Notes under the pieces: model-generated | Databases searched by the model: none | What the model was told of the DNA's origin: nothing | What the model saw: the letters and a program-made list of their open reading frames with translations, nothing else | Position numbers and translations under genes: made by a program | Part shown: positions 42,520 through 51,638 of the stretch, one piece after another | Numbering within the stretch: position 1 is the stretch's first letter | How the letters are laid out: every line of letters begins with the position of its first letter | DNA from: Flavobacterium luteum | Lineage (GTDB): Bacteria > Bacteroidota > Bacteroidia > Flavobacteriales > Flavobacteriaceae | NCBI RefSeq assembly: GCF_008806775.1 | Contig: NZ_WAEM01000006.1 | Span: 124,001 to 188,000, forward strand | Length of the DNA stretch: 64,000 nucleotides | Reading direction: 5' to 3'

Positions 42520-44375
42520 AATGCAAATTTATTATCTAAATCTTCCACACGCATGGTGATGAAAGTAGGTTTTTGAAAAGGTGAAACATTAGGATCCTTA
42601 CATGCAAAAAGTCCATTAACTAAATTTTCCTGTTCCTTTTCTGTTAAATAGGTTCCCGTTTTTACCGCTAAACTTCGTGCCATCGATTTGGCAATAGTAT
42701 CATTCTGGCTGAAACTACTTTCTGGAATTCCATCTTGTAAATCGCTCAATAATTGCTCTAAAACTAATGTTACCTCACTTTCGGTTATATTTACAGGTAA
42801 ACCCGAAATAACAACGCTATCCTTATTGGTTTCTTCAAAAATAAAACCCGTATTTACTAAGGCCAATTGCAATTCGGCAATCAATGCTATTTCATTGGTA
42901 GAAAAATACAAATGCAATGGAAACAACAATTGCTGGCTTGAAGCCTTATGTAATGTCATATTTGTTAGAAATTGTTCATACAAAACCCTCTGATGGGCCC
43001 TATGCTGATTGACAATTACCATTCCTGATTTGATGGGATTCACAATGTATTTTTTGTGAATTTGATAGGTTTTATTTACCACTTTCTCAACGTCATTTTC
43101 ATCAAAAAGAAACGATTTTACTTCTTCTCCTTCAAAATGCATTCCTTCATTTTCAATAATCGTTTCCGTTTCCTGTTTTAAACCAATGTAAAGACTTTCC
43201 CAATTAATTACTTCTAGTTTACGAGTTTCGTATGAATTGGTATTGAATTGCTTATTAGTTGAAGCTTCAGAAAACGGATTGTAATTCCCATTCACCTGAA
43301 TCGTTGGAGTAGAACCTTCTAAATTTTTATAATGATAAGGCGTATCTAAATTAGCATCTCTATCAAAATCTAAAACTGGTGCAATGTTAAACTGCCCCAA
43401 GCTGTGTTTCACCGCCGATCGCAAAATGGCATACAAAGCATGTTCATCATCAAACTTGATTTCGGTTTTTGTGGGGTGAATATTAATATCAATCGTGTTA
43501 GGTGGCACTTGCAAGTATAAAAAATAACTAGGTTGTGCTCCGTCTTTGAGTAAACCTTCATAAGCTCCCATAATAGCATGGTGCAAATACCCACTTTTTA
43601 TAAACCGATCATTCACAAAAAAAAACTGTTCACCCCTACTCTTCTTGGCAAATTCTGGCTTGCTTACAAATCCTTTTATTTCAACAATCTCGGTTTCTTC
43701 CTGAACGGGAACCAATTTTTCATTGGTTTTTCCTGAAAATATATTTACAATGCGCTGTCTGAAATTCGATGGAGGCAAATTAAACATCTCGCTTCCGTTG
43801 TGGTAAAAAGTAAAATGAATATTGGCATGAGCCAAAGCCACACGCTGAAACTCATCTACAATATGGCGGTATTCTACCACTTCCGATTTTAGGAAATTGC
43901 GTCGCGCTGGAATATTAAAAAACAAATTCTTAACCGAAAAAGAAGTGCCTTTAGGCAAAACTGCCACATCTTGCGACACAAATTTACTTCCTTCAATAAT
44001 GATGTGCGTACCTAATTCTTCTTGGTCTTGCTTGGTTTTCATCTCCACATGTGCAATTGCTGCAATCGAAGCCAAAGCCTCACCACGAAATCCTTTAGTA
44101 TGCAAAGAAAACAAGTCTTCTGCCTGACGAATTTTGGAAGTGGCGTGACGCTCAAAACACAAACGAGCATCTGTAACGCTCATTCCTAAACCATTATCAA
44201 TGACTTGTACCAATGATTTTCCGGCATCTTTTATGATTAGTTTAATGTCTGTTGCTCTAGCATCAACAGCATTTTCCAATAATTCCTTCACTACAGATGC
44301 AGGTCGTTGCACGACTTCACCCGCAGCAATTTGGTTGGCAACATGATCTGGAAGTAATTGAATTATACTCGACAT
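42516..44375 (-). CDS. mutL: DNA mismatch repair protein MutL
   Basis: The 619-residue protein has the N-terminal GHKL ATPase: IAAGEVVQRPASVVKELLENAVDA (ATP motif I), DNGLGM and RHATSKI, with GFRGEALASI. The C-terminal dimerisation domain is present. The endonuclease site expected as DQHAxxExxxxE reads NQHRAHQRVLYE, and the C-terminal CPHGRP motif reads SPFQKP, so metal-dependent nicking looks lost. It starts an operon with the two rhomboid genes. Confidence 0.95.
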   Translation of the reverse strand: MSSIIQLLPDHVANQIAAGEVVQRPASVVKELLENAVDARATDIKLIIKDAGKSLVQVIDNGLGMSVTDARLCFERHATSKIRQAEDLFSLHTKGFRGEALASIAAIAHVEMKTKQDQEELGTHIIIEGSKFVSQDVAVLPKGTSFSVKNLFFNIPARRNFLKSEVVEYRHIVDEFQRVALAHANIHFTFYHNGSEMFNLPPSNFRQRIVNIFSGKTNEKLVPVQEETEIVEIKGFVSKPEFAKKSRGEQFFFVNDRFIKSGYLHHAIMGAYEGLLKDGAQPSYFLYLQVPPNTIDINIHPTKTEIKFDDEHALYAILRSAVKHSLGQFNIAPVLDFDRDANLDTPYHYKNLEGSTPTIQVNGNYNPFSEASTNKQFNTNSYETRKLEVINWESLYIGLKQETETIIENEGMHFEGEEVKSFLFDENDVEKVVNKTYQIHKKYIVNPIKSGMVIVNQHRAHQRVLYEQFLTNMTLHKASSQQLLFPLHLYFSTNEIALIAELQLALVNTGFIFEETNKDSVVISGLPVNITESEVTLVLEQLLSDLQDGIPESSFSQNDTIAKSMARSLAVKTGTYLTEKEQENLVNGLFACKDPNVSPFQKPTFITMRVEDLDNKFAL

Positions 44376-44427
44376 TCGTTTGGTTTGTGGTTTTTTTTTG
44401 TGGTTTGTTGTTAAACCTACAAGTTTA

Positions 44428-44435
44428 CAAATTTA
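44428..44435 (-). promoter_or_regulatory. -7 promoter box of mutL
   Basis: TAAATTTG on the minus strand fits TAnnTTTG, 53 bases before the mutL ATG. TTTG at 44464-44461 is 25 bases upstream of it, slightly long. Confidence 0.45.
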
Positions 44436-44483
44436 AGTAATTTCTGTTGGGTTTTATAGTCAAATTAATCATAAAAACAGATA

Positions 44484-44513
44484 AACCTATATTGTTAAAG
44501 AACAATATAGGTT
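44484..44513 (-). terminator. Terminator-like hairpin after ribH
   Basis: A perfect 13-bp stem, AACCTATATTGTT / AACAATATAGGTT, with a 4-base loop lies 23 bases after the ribH stop. The T tract is interrupted (TTTATCTGTTTTTAT), so termination may be partial. Confidence 0.65.
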
Positions 44514-44535
44514 ATTAAAGTTATTACTATACTTT

Positions 44536-45108
44536 TTATTCCTTCAATTCCAGTGGCCCATTCTCAATTTGCAATTGTCCAGAAGCCAATAAATGAGTAC
44601 TATCAAATGGATGCTTTAGTGAAGCTTGTTGTCTCAAATATGCCATTTTAATAGCGGCTATTGCAGCTTCGGTTCCTTTGTTTCCGTGTGCTCCTCCACT
44701 TCTATCTATAGATTGCTGTTCAGAATTATCTGTGAGTAAACAAAAAATAACTGCTACATCCGATAAAACATTTAAATCTTTAACACCTTGAGTAACGCCT
44801 TCACAAACAAACTCAAAATGTTGTGTTTCCCCTTTTATAATACAACCAATGGTGATTACCACGTCAGGTTTTTGGGTTTCAATCATTTTCTTGGCACCAT
44901 ATATCAACTCAAAACTTCCTGGCACATTCCAACGAATGATGTTTTTATGCAAAGCGCCACAGTCAGTCAATGCCTCTATTGCACCTTTGTATAAGCCTTC
45001 TGTGATGTGGTCATTCCACTCAGAAACAACAATCCCAAACCGAAAGTCTTTCGCGTTTGGGATTGTATCTTTATTATAATTTGATAAATTTTTATTAGCA
45101 GTAGCCAT
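44536..45108 (-). CDS. ribH: 6,7-Dimethyl-8-ribityllumazine synthase
   Basis: RibH makes lumazine from ribityl-aminouracil and dihydroxybutanone phosphate in riboflavin synthesis. The 190-residue protein has FGIVVSEWNDHIT, VPGSFELIYGAKKM, GCIIKGETQHFEFVCEGV (with the catalytic histidine) and VIFCLLTDNSEQQ. It is longer than the usual 155 residues by an N-terminal stretch and a C-terminal tail, as is common in Flavobacteria. No other riboflavin gene is adjacent. It follows the TPR gene on the minus strand by 95 bases. Confidence 0.95.
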   Translation of the reverse strand: MATANKNLSNYNKDTIPNAKDFRFGIVVSEWNDHITEGLYKGAIEALTDCGALHKNIIRWNVPGSFELIYGAKKMIETQKPDVVITIGCIIKGETQHFEFVCEGVTQGVKDLNVLSDVAVIFCLLTDNSEQQSIDRSGGAHGNKGTEAAIAAIKMAYLRQQASLKHPFDSTHLLASGQLQIENGPLELKE

Positions 45109-45115
45109 CGTATTT

Positions 45116-45140
45116 TTAGATTTAAGAATTTAGATTTAAT
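45116..45140. repeat. AT-rich short direct repeat upstream of ribH
   Basis: TTTAGATTTAAGAA is followed directly by TTTAGATTTAA, a partial second copy. It lies just before the ribH start codon. Confidence 0.5.
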
Positions 45141-45203
45141 ATTTAAATCCGTAATTCAAAGATAAGAAAATCTTAATTCAAAAATATTGAAATCTGCACT
45201 ATT

Positions 45204-45986
45204 TTACTGCACTAAACCTATTAAAGCGTCTATATTTGAAGCTTCGGGAGAATTTTCGTATTTTTCTTTAATTTCAGTAAAATATTTCAAAGCATCCGCT
45301 TTATTTCCAAGAGCCAAACTGGTTTGACCTGCTTTTAATAAATAACGTGGCGTTGTAAAATCATTAGGATTCATTTCCGATGCTTTGATATAATTTTCTA
45401 AAGCTTCTTTTTCTTGCTTTTTTTGCGAAAAGGCATCACCTATAGCTCCAACAGCTAAAACACTTAAAATAGCATCGTCTGATTTGAATTTCTCTAAAGA
45501 AGTAATAGCTTCATCATATTTACCTATATTTAAATAAGAAATTCCTGCATAATAATTGGCTAGATTTCCTGCATCAGTACCTGAATATTTTTCGGCAATA
45601 TCTTTAAAACCAAATTTTCCTTCAGCTCCTTTCAAAGCAAGATTAAACAAAGAATCACTTTTAGTTCCATCAACTGCTTTTTGGAAATTTTGTTGTGCTT
45701 CAAACATTTCGTTTGCTGCAGCTTCTTCATTAGGTTGAGCAACAAATTTTTGGTACAATAAATAACTTACTGTTACTAAAGCTATAGCAGCAACAATTCC
45801 GAAAATATATTTTTGGTTTTTGGCTACAAATTCCTCGGTTTTAGATGCGGTTTCATCTAAAGAATTAAAAACGCCAGCTGTAGTACTATCCTTTTCATCA
45901 ACATTTACATCTTCAATAAAATTATTGTCTAATTTTTCTTCTTTTTCTTTTGGAGTTTTATAACCTCTTTTATTGTACGTTGCCAT
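45204..45986 (-). CDS. Membrane-anchored tetratricopeptide repeat protein (YfgM-like layout)
   Basis: The 260-residue protein has a charged cytoplasmic start, one membrane helix (about 60-80, YIFGIVAAIALVTVSYLLYQ) and a periplasmic part of tetratricopeptide repeats (ANYYAGISYLNIGKYDEAITSLEKF; ALENYIKASEMNPNDFTTPRYLLKAGQTSLALGNKADALKYF). The layout is that of YfgM, a partner of the Sec machinery and of periplasmic chaperones. The name is by resemblance in architecture. It is divergent from recF, with a TATTTTTG -7 box at 46008-46015. Confidence 0.8.
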   Translation of the reverse strand: MATYNKRGYKTPKEKEEKLDNNFIEDVNVDEKDSTTAGVFNSLDETASKTEEFVAKNQKYIFGIVAAIALVTVSYLLYQKFVAQPNEEAAANEMFEAQQNFQKAVDGTKSDSLFNLALKGAEGKFGFKDIAEKYSGTDAGNLANYYAGISYLNIGKYDEAITSLEKFKSDDAILSVLAVGAIGDAFSQKKQEKEALENYIKASEMNPNDFTTPRYLLKAGQTSLALGNKADALKYFTEIKEKYENSPEASNIDALIGLVQ

Positions 45987-46007
45987 TTATTTTAAATTAG
46001 TGAACGG

Positions 46008-46015
46008 CAAAAATA
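46008..46015 (-). promoter_or_regulatory. -7 promoter box of the TPR gene
   Basis: TATTTTTG on the minus strand fits TAnnTTTG and lies 21 bases before the ATG at 45986. Confidence 0.4.
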
Positions 46016-46064
46016 AAATTTTTATTCATATTTAAAAGCCATTTTTATCGATATTTTTCAATAA

Positions 46065-46098
46065 TTTGCACTCGCTTAAAAAAAATAGTATAAATTTT
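46065..46098 (+). promoter_or_regulatory. Possible recF promoter
   Basis: TTTG (46065-46068), a 22-base spacer and TAAATTTT (46091-46098, one base off consensus) lie 31 bases before the recF ATG. Confidence 0.4.
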
Positions 46099-46129
46099 TC
46101 AAAGTTCTCACTATCAGCAAGCATTGTCG

Positions 46130-47209
46130 ATGTATTTAAAAGCCATTTCCCTATATAATTATAAAAATTTTTCTGAAGCTAATTTCGATTTTGACACTAA
46201 AATTAATTGTTTTGTGGGCAAAAATGGCATTGGAAAGACGAATATACTTGATGCTATCTATCATCTATCGTATGGAAAAAGTTATTTTAATCCGTTAGCT
46301 GTTCAAAATATTAAACATGGTGAAGAGTTTTTTGTCATTGAGGGTTCATTCGAAAAAAGCGAACGTAATGAACAAATTATTTGTAGTCTAAAGAGAAATC
46401 ATAAAAAAATCCTGAAACGTAATGGCAAACCATATGAAAAATTCTCTGATCATATTGGTTTTATTCCATTGGTAATTATTTCTCCAGCCGATAGCGACTT
46501 GATTGTAGATGGAAGCGAAACAAGGCGAAAATTTATTGACAGTGTCATTTCGCAATTGGATGCTAACTATCTTCATGAACTCATTCTGTATCAAAAAATA
46601 ATCCTGCAACGCAACGCTTTGTTAAAGTATTTTGCTTTGAATCACGTTTTTGAAAATGACACGCTCTCGATATATAATGAGCAATTAAATGCTTTGGGAC
46701 AGCCTATTTTTGAAAAGAGAAAACAATTTCTAGAAGATTTTATTCCTATTTTTAATAAACACCATCAAGCCATAACTGGTTCAGAAGAATCGGTGCAATT
46801 GGTTTATGAAAGTCAGTTATTCGATAAAGATTTGTTGACACTTTTACAAGAAAACATCAATAAAGATAGAGCTTTACATTATACTTCTGTTGGGGTACAT
46901 AAAGACGATTTATCTTTTGAAATTGATCATTATCCAATTAAGAAATTTGGTTCTCAAGGACAACAAAAATCGTTTTTAATTGCTTTGAAGTTAGCGCAGT
47001 TTGAATTCGTAAAAAAACAATCTGGTGTAAAACCCATTCTTTTATTTGATGATATTTTTGATAAACTAGATGAAACTAGAGTAGAGAAAATCATAGAAAT
47101 GGTAAATGATGATGTTTTTGGACAATTATTTATTTCTGACACCCATCCTGAACGGACAGAAAATATTGTAAAATCGACACTTCAGAGTTATAAAATATTT
47201 AACTTATAA
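46130..47209 (+). CDS. recF: DNA replication/repair protein RecF
   Basis: RecF helps load RecA at gaps with RecO and RecR. The 359-residue SMC-like ATPase has Walker [11 protein letters not shown] (29-38), the family stretch NFRxY-like [10 protein letters not shown], the signature region [18 protein letters not shown] and Walker [15 protein letters not shown]. The ATG at 46130 ([10 protein letters not shown]) is preferred to a TTG two codons upstream. In this genome recF is not next to dnaA or dnaN. It is divergent from the TPR gene, and a rhodanese-thioredoxin gene follows by 43 bases. Confidence 0.94.
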   Translation: MYLKAISLYNYKNFSEANFDFDTKINCFVGKNGIGKTNILDAIYHLSYGKSYFNPLAVQNIKHGEEFFVIEGSFEKSERNEQIICSLKRNHKKILKRNGKPYEKFSDHIGFIPLVIISPADSDLIVDGSETRRKFIDSVISQLDANYLHELILYQKIILQRNALLKYFALNHVFENDTLSIYNEQLNALGQPIFEKRKQFLEDFIPIFNKHHQAITGSEESVQLVYESQLFDKDLLTLLQENINKDRALHYTSVGVHKDDLSFEIDHYPIKKFGSQGQQKSFLIALKLAQFEFVKKQSGVKPILLFDDIFDKLDETRVEKIIEMVNDDVFGQLFISDTHPERTENIVKSTLQSYKIFNL

Positions 47210-47252
47210 TACCATTTGAATTCGTAATTTAGCTGTTCATTAAATACCACAA

Positions 47253-47951
47253 ATGAAATTATATCTTTTATCCTTAATATTCATCTGTTTATTAACTGTT
47301 AACTGTAAAGGACAAGTTACTAATAAGACAGAAACTATTCCGCCGACTGTTTTCGCCCAAAAAATAAAAGCAACTTCAAACGCTCTCATTCTTGATGTGA
47401 GAACTCCCGCAGAATTTTCTAACCAACATATAGACAATGCTGTAAACGCGGATTGGAACGGTGATGATTTTACTATTAAAGTTCAAAAATTTGACAAAAC
47501 CAAACCTATTTTTATATACTGCATGAGCGGTGGAAGAAGTAAAAAAGCAGCCGCAAAACTAGAAGAATTAGGTTTCTCTAAAATCTATGATTTAGAAGGA
47601 GGAATTTTAAAATGGAATTCAGCAGGAATGGATATTCCTAGCGATAAAATCATTGGTGTTAGTTCAAAAGAATACGAAGAATTATTACTCCCTGATAAAA
47701 AAGTACTTGTCAATTTTTATGCAGAATGGTGTGCGCCATGCAAAAAAATGGCTCCATACATTAAAAAAATGCAAGATGAAATGACTGATAAAGTTAGGAT
47801 TGTCAGGCTAAATGCTGATGAAAATAAAACTATACTCAAAGAACTAAAAATTGATGAACTTCCTACCCTAATACTTTACGAAAATAAAGAAATCAAATGG
47901 AAACATTCAGGATTTATCAGTGAAGAAGATTTGAAAAAACAATTGAAATAA
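47253..47951 (+). CDS. Rhodanese-thioredoxin fusion, putative lipoprotein
   Basis: The 232-residue protein has a signal peptide with a possible lipobox ending at Cys18 (LTVNC). A rhodanese domain follows (about 32-127) with catalytic Cys90 in YCMSGGRS, then a thioredoxin domain (about 135-232) with WCAPC (Cys160, Cys163) and the cis-proline in DELPTL. Both active sites are intact. It probably works in the periplasm on sulfur or thiol transfer, using the thioredoxin part to reduce the persulfide on the rhodanese cysteine; this role is inferred. It is 7 bases upstream of the DUF2461 gene. Confidence 0.88.
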   Translation: MKLYLLSLIFICLLTVNCKGQVTNKTETIPPTVFAQKIKATSNALILDVRTPAEFSNQHIDNAVNADWNGDDFTIKVQKFDKTKPIFIYCMSGGRSKKAAAKLEELGFSKIYDLEGGILKWNSAGMDIPSDKIIGVSSKEYEELLLPDKKVLVNFYAEWCAPCKKMAPYIKKMQDEMTDKVRIVRLNADENKTILKELKIDELPTLILYENKEIKWKHSGFISEEDLKKQLK

Positions 47952-47958
47952 TTTTTTT

Positions 47959-48630
47959 ATGCTTTCAAAAAAATCAATACAATTTCTCGACGATTTAAAA
48001 GCAAATAACAACCGAGAATGGTTTTTAGCCAATAAAAAACGCTATGAAGAATACAAACTGGATTACCATCAATTGATAGGTGCTTTTCTTGAAGTAATGA
48101 AGCCAAAAGATGCTTCTTTAGAAATGTTAGAAATCAAAAATTGTACTTTTCGAATTAACCGAGACATTCGTTTTTCTAAAGACAAATCCCCTTATAAAAG
48201 CCACATGGGCATTTGGATGAACACCAATTCTAGTGGTATAAATGCTCCAGGATATTATATTCACATAGAAAAAGGAAAGAGTTTTGTTGCTGGCGGATTG
48301 TATTCGCCTGAAGCATCTGATTTGAAAAAAATCCGTAAGGAAATTGCATTCTTTTATGAAGATTTAGAGGAAATCGTTACTGATGCAACCTTTAAAAAAT
48401 TTTATACTGGGTTGGATCGAAATGAAACTAATGCGCTAAAAAATGCTCCGAAAGATTTTGAAAAAGACCATCCAGCAATTGAATTTTTAAAACTAAAAAG
48501 TTTTACAGTGTCAACAAAAATTGATGATTCGGAATTGATTGACAAAAATTTTGTTGCTACAACTGTCGAAAAACTTATAGCATTAAAACCTCTGATTGAT
48601 TTTTTAAATCGCGGATTAGCATCGGAATGA
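47959..48630 (+). CDS. DUF2461 domain-containing protein (TIGR02453)
   Basis: The 223-residue protein carries the family motifs FLDDLKANNNREWFLANKKRYEE near the N-terminus, RINRDIRFSKDKSPYKSHMGIWM in the middle and AGGLYSPEASDLKKIRKEI. No enzyme activity is known for the family. There is no signal peptide or membrane helix. It lies between the rhodanese-thioredoxin gene (7-base gap) and a glycosyltransferase gene (15-base gap), so one transcript is likely. Confidence 0.88.
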   Translation: MLSKKSIQFLDDLKANNNREWFLANKKRYEEYKLDYHQLIGAFLEVMKPKDASLEMLEIKNCTFRINRDIRFSKDKSPYKSHMGIWMNTNSSGINAPGYYIHIEKGKSFVAGGLYSPEASDLKKIRKEIAFFYEDLEEIVTDATFKKFYTGLDRNETNALKNAPKDFEKDHPAIEFLKLKSFTVSTKIDDSELIDKNFVATTVEKLIALKPLIDFLNRGLASE

Positions 48631-48645
48631 ATCTTATCAGAGGAT

Positions 48646-49710
48646 ATGAAAAAAAAGAAAATACTTTTTCTTGGAGAAACCTATCGGCAAGATGCGATTA
48701 TTTGGATGAATGGACTAAAAGAATTTGGCGATTTCGAAATTATAACATGGGAATTGAAAACTCCTAGTTATGGGACTATAAACAAAATAAAAAGAATTTT
48801 AGAATATACTAGCGCTTTTTCTAAAATTAAAACACTTGTAAAGTTTCATAAACCCGATATGATTATTGCTGAAAGAACAACGAGTTACGGTTTTCTAGCA
48901 GCTTTATCTGGAGTTCAACCTATTGTTATTGCTCAACAAGGCATAACTGATTTATGGCCAACAACTTCTATTTTATTTCCAATTAAAAAAAGAATTCAAG
49001 ATTATGCGTTCAAAAAAGCAAGTTTAATTCATGCTTGGGGATCTGTAATGACTCCTGCGATGAAGAAAGCTAAAGTAGATATGCGTAAAGTTTTAATTTT
49101 ATCTAAAGGTATTGATTTAAACGTTTTTGAGAATAAAAATAAAATAAATTCCAATATAATCCGTGCAATTGTAACCCGATCATTATCTCCTGAATACGGA
49201 CACGATATTGTTTTAAAAGCATTTGAAATCCTTCATAAAAAAGGATTTGATTTTCAGCTTACGATTGTTGGAGACGGTTTGAAATTGAACTTCTTAAAAG
49301 AATTAGCAAAAAAATTAAATATCGAAACTAAAATTAATTTTACGGGCAGAATTTCAAATTCTGAATTAGCTAAAATACTACAAAAATCTAATTTTTACAT
49401 CAGCATGCCAGTAACCGAGGGGGTTTCCACATCTCTATTTGAAGCTATGGCTACAAATTGTTACCCTATTGTAACTGATATTCCAGGAAATCAATACTGG
49501 ATAAACCATCGAGAAAACGGACAATTAATTACCATTGATAATTTTGAAATGTTAGCCTCAGAAATTATTTGGGCAATTGAAAATCCAACATATAGAGCTC
49601 AAGCTATCCAAAAAAACAGAACATTTGTTGAACAAAATGCCAATTATAAAGTAAATATGAAGATTATTGCAGACCGATACCATGAATTAATTAACACTAC
49701 TAAAAACTAG
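48646..49710 (+). CDS. Glycosyltransferase family 4 protein
   Basis: The 354-residue protein is a GT-B-fold glycosyltransferase. The C-terminal half has the nucleotide-sugar binding region TIVGDGLKLNFLKELAKKL, FTGRISNSELAKILQKS and the donor-site MPVTEGVSTSLFEAMATNCYPIVTDIPGN, with the conserved E-x7-E pattern of retaining GT4 enzymes. The N-terminal acceptor half is unspecific. With an asparagine synthase 5 bases downstream it recalls small surface-polysaccharide clusters, but no flippase or polymerase is nearby. The acceptor is unknown. Confidence 0.87.
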   Translation: MKKKKILFLGETYRQDAIIWMNGLKEFGDFEIITWELKTPSYGTINKIKRILEYTSAFSKIKTLVKFHKPDMIIAERTTSYGFLAALSGVQPIVIAQQGITDLWPTTSILFPIKKRIQDYAFKKASLIHAWGSVMTPAMKKAKVDMRKVLILSKGIDLNVFENKNKINSNIIRAIVTRSLSPEYGHDIVLKAFEILHKKGFDFQLTIVGDGLKLNFLKELAKKLNIETKINFTGRISNSELAKILQKSNFYISMPVTEGVSTSLFEAMATNCYPIVTDIPGNQYWINHRENGQLITIDNFEMLASEIIWAIENPTYRAQAIQKNRTFVEQNANYKVNMKIIADRYHELINTTKN

Positions 49711-49715
49711 GAATT

Positions 49716-51587
49716 ATGTGTGGAATTAATGGAATCTTACATTTGCAATCGCAAAAAAAAGTAGATGAACGCATCCTCACCAAAATGCGTGATGCATTAG
49801 AACATCGGGGTCCGGATGATAAAGGTATATTCATCGACAATAATATTGGTTTAGGTCATAGAAGACTTTCTATTCTTGATGTTTCTTCTAAAGGACACCA
49901 ACCTTTTCTTTCTGATGACGGAAGATATAGTTTGGTATATAATGGTGAAATATATAATTTCAAAGATTTTTATCCAGAACTAAAATGCAATGGATTTGAC
50001 ATAAAAACCAACTCCGATACGGAGGTTTTGATGAAATTGTTCCAATTATATGGGCTTAAAATGCTAAATCGATTAAACGGGATGTTTGCGTTTGCAATTT
50101 GGGATAAAAAAGAAAAAAAACTGACATTGGTTCGTGACCGAATGGGTGTAAAACCTTTGTATTACTCGTTTTATAATGAATCATTGTATTTCGCATCAGA
50201 ACAAAAAGCATTATTTACTGCTGGTGTTCCTCTAAAAATAGCTCAAGAAGGATTAGGTGAATACGTTTTCAATCGATTTGTAGCTGGAGAAAACACTTTA
50301 TATGAAAATGTAAAAAAAGTATTGCCTGGTGATAGTATGACTATTATAGAAAGCGGGAAAATTTTTACTGAAAAATGGTGGGATTTGCAAATAGAAATCA
50401 ATAATCATGATAAAATTAAAAATCCTCTAGAATGGTTTAAAACTACTTTCGATGATGCTGTGCGATTACGAATGGTTAGTGATGTGCCAGTTGGTGTTTT
50501 ATTAAGTGGGGGATTAGATTCTTCCTCTATTCTTGCATCTTTGCATCAGCAAAAATTTAAAGGCTTACAGACATTTAATATTGGTTTTAAAGAAGTAGAA
50601 CATGATGAATCCTATTTGGCAAAAATGTTGTCAAAAAAATTCGATTATGGTTTCCGTACGATGCAATTGGAAAACAACTTACTTTATGAGAAGTTAATTA
50701 CTTCTACATACTTTCAGGATGAACCTATTATGCATTTAAGCGAACCGCACCTTTTAGCAGTTTCGCAAATGGCAAAACCAGCTGTAAAAGTATTACTTTC
50801 GGGAGAGGGTGCAGATGAAATGATGGGAGGTTATGTAAGATATAAAGCATTGAAGTATCCTTCACTTTTAAATTCGATTGCTACCATTGGTAATTTAGAT
50901 TTATTTTCTAAAAAACCAAGATTTGAAAAATTAATTAGGTATTCAAAAATCAAGAGTAATGAAGACTTAGTAGTTTTTAATAGTTCAAATATTTTCAGGG
51001 AAGATATTATAAAAAACTTTGGTATAAATAGTTTGCCAAAAAACGAATACAGAAAGGAAATATATGAAGATGCAAAAATATTATATCCAAATAATTTAAA
51101 AAGACAAGCACTTTATTTTGACCAACACACCTATTTGTGTTCCCTTTTAGATAGAAATGATCGATGTACTATGGGTGCTTCTATTGAGTGCAGAGAACCC
51201 TTTTTAGATCCAAGATTGTTAGCAGGATTAGGTTCTTTAGACGATAATTGGTTGTTTAAAGGCAAAAAAGGAAAGTTTATTCTAAAAACAGCAATGAAAG
51301 AAAAATTACCTGACGAAATTTTAAATTTTAGAAAGGTAGGGTTGAGCGTGCCGTGGGGCGATTATATTATTAAAAGTCCCGCATTTAAAGATGAATTAGA
51401 ATCTTTCTCAAGAAGTGATATGTTTCAAATGCCTTATTTTGAAAATATTAACGCAAAAAAACTAGTTCAAAATTTGCAAAAAGGAGATGCAAAAATGATT
51501 CCATACATTATGCCATTATTTATGATGCATATTTGGATCAAGAATTATGTTGAAAAATTTTCAGAAATTTCAGATATAATAAAATAA
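49716..51587 (+). CDS. asnB: Asparagine synthase (glutamine-hydrolysing) family protein
   Basis: The 623-residue protein has the N-terminal glutaminase with nucleophile Cys2 (MCGINGILH), HRGPDDKG and YNGEIYN, and a C-terminal synthetase with the pyrophosphatase loop LLSGGLDSSSI (about 262-272) and SGEGADEMMGGY. It could make asparagine. The link to glycosyltransferase genes leaves open that it amidates a sugar or peptide of the cell envelope, as some polysaccharide-cluster members do. It lies 5 bases after the GT4 gene. Confidence 0.88.
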   Translation: MCGINGILHLQSQKKVDERILTKMRDALEHRGPDDKGIFIDNNIGLGHRRLSILDVSSKGHQPFLSDDGRYSLVYNGEIYNFKDFYPELKCNGFDIKTNSDTEVLMKLFQLYGLKMLNRLNGMFAFAIWDKKEKKLTLVRDRMGVKPLYYSFYNESLYFASEQKALFTAGVPLKIAQEGLGEYVFNRFVAGENTLYENVKKVLPGDSMTIIESGKIFTEKWWDLQIEINNHDKIKNPLEWFKTTFDDAVRLRMVSDVPVGVLLSGGLDSSSILASLHQQKFKGLQTFNIGFKEVEHDESYLAKMLSKKFDYGFRTMQLENNLLYEKLITSTYFQDEPIMHLSEPHLLAVSQMAKPAVKVLLSGEGADEMMGGYVRYKALKYPSLLNSIATIGNLDLFSKKPRFEKLIRYSKIKSNEDLVVFNSSNIFREDIIKNFGINSLPKNEYRKEIYEDAKILYPNNLKRQALYFDQHTYLCSLLDRNDRCTMGASIECREPFLDPRLLAGLGSLDDNWLFKGKKGKFILKTAMKEKLPDEILNFRKVGLSVPWGDYIIKSPAFKDELESFSRSDMFQMPYFENINAKKLVQNLQKGDAKMIPYIMPLFMMHIWIKNYVEKFSEISDIIK

Positions 51588-51638
51588 TAGATTCAAAATT
51601 ATTGCTGTAAATTTGAAATTTCAACAGCATTACTTTTT

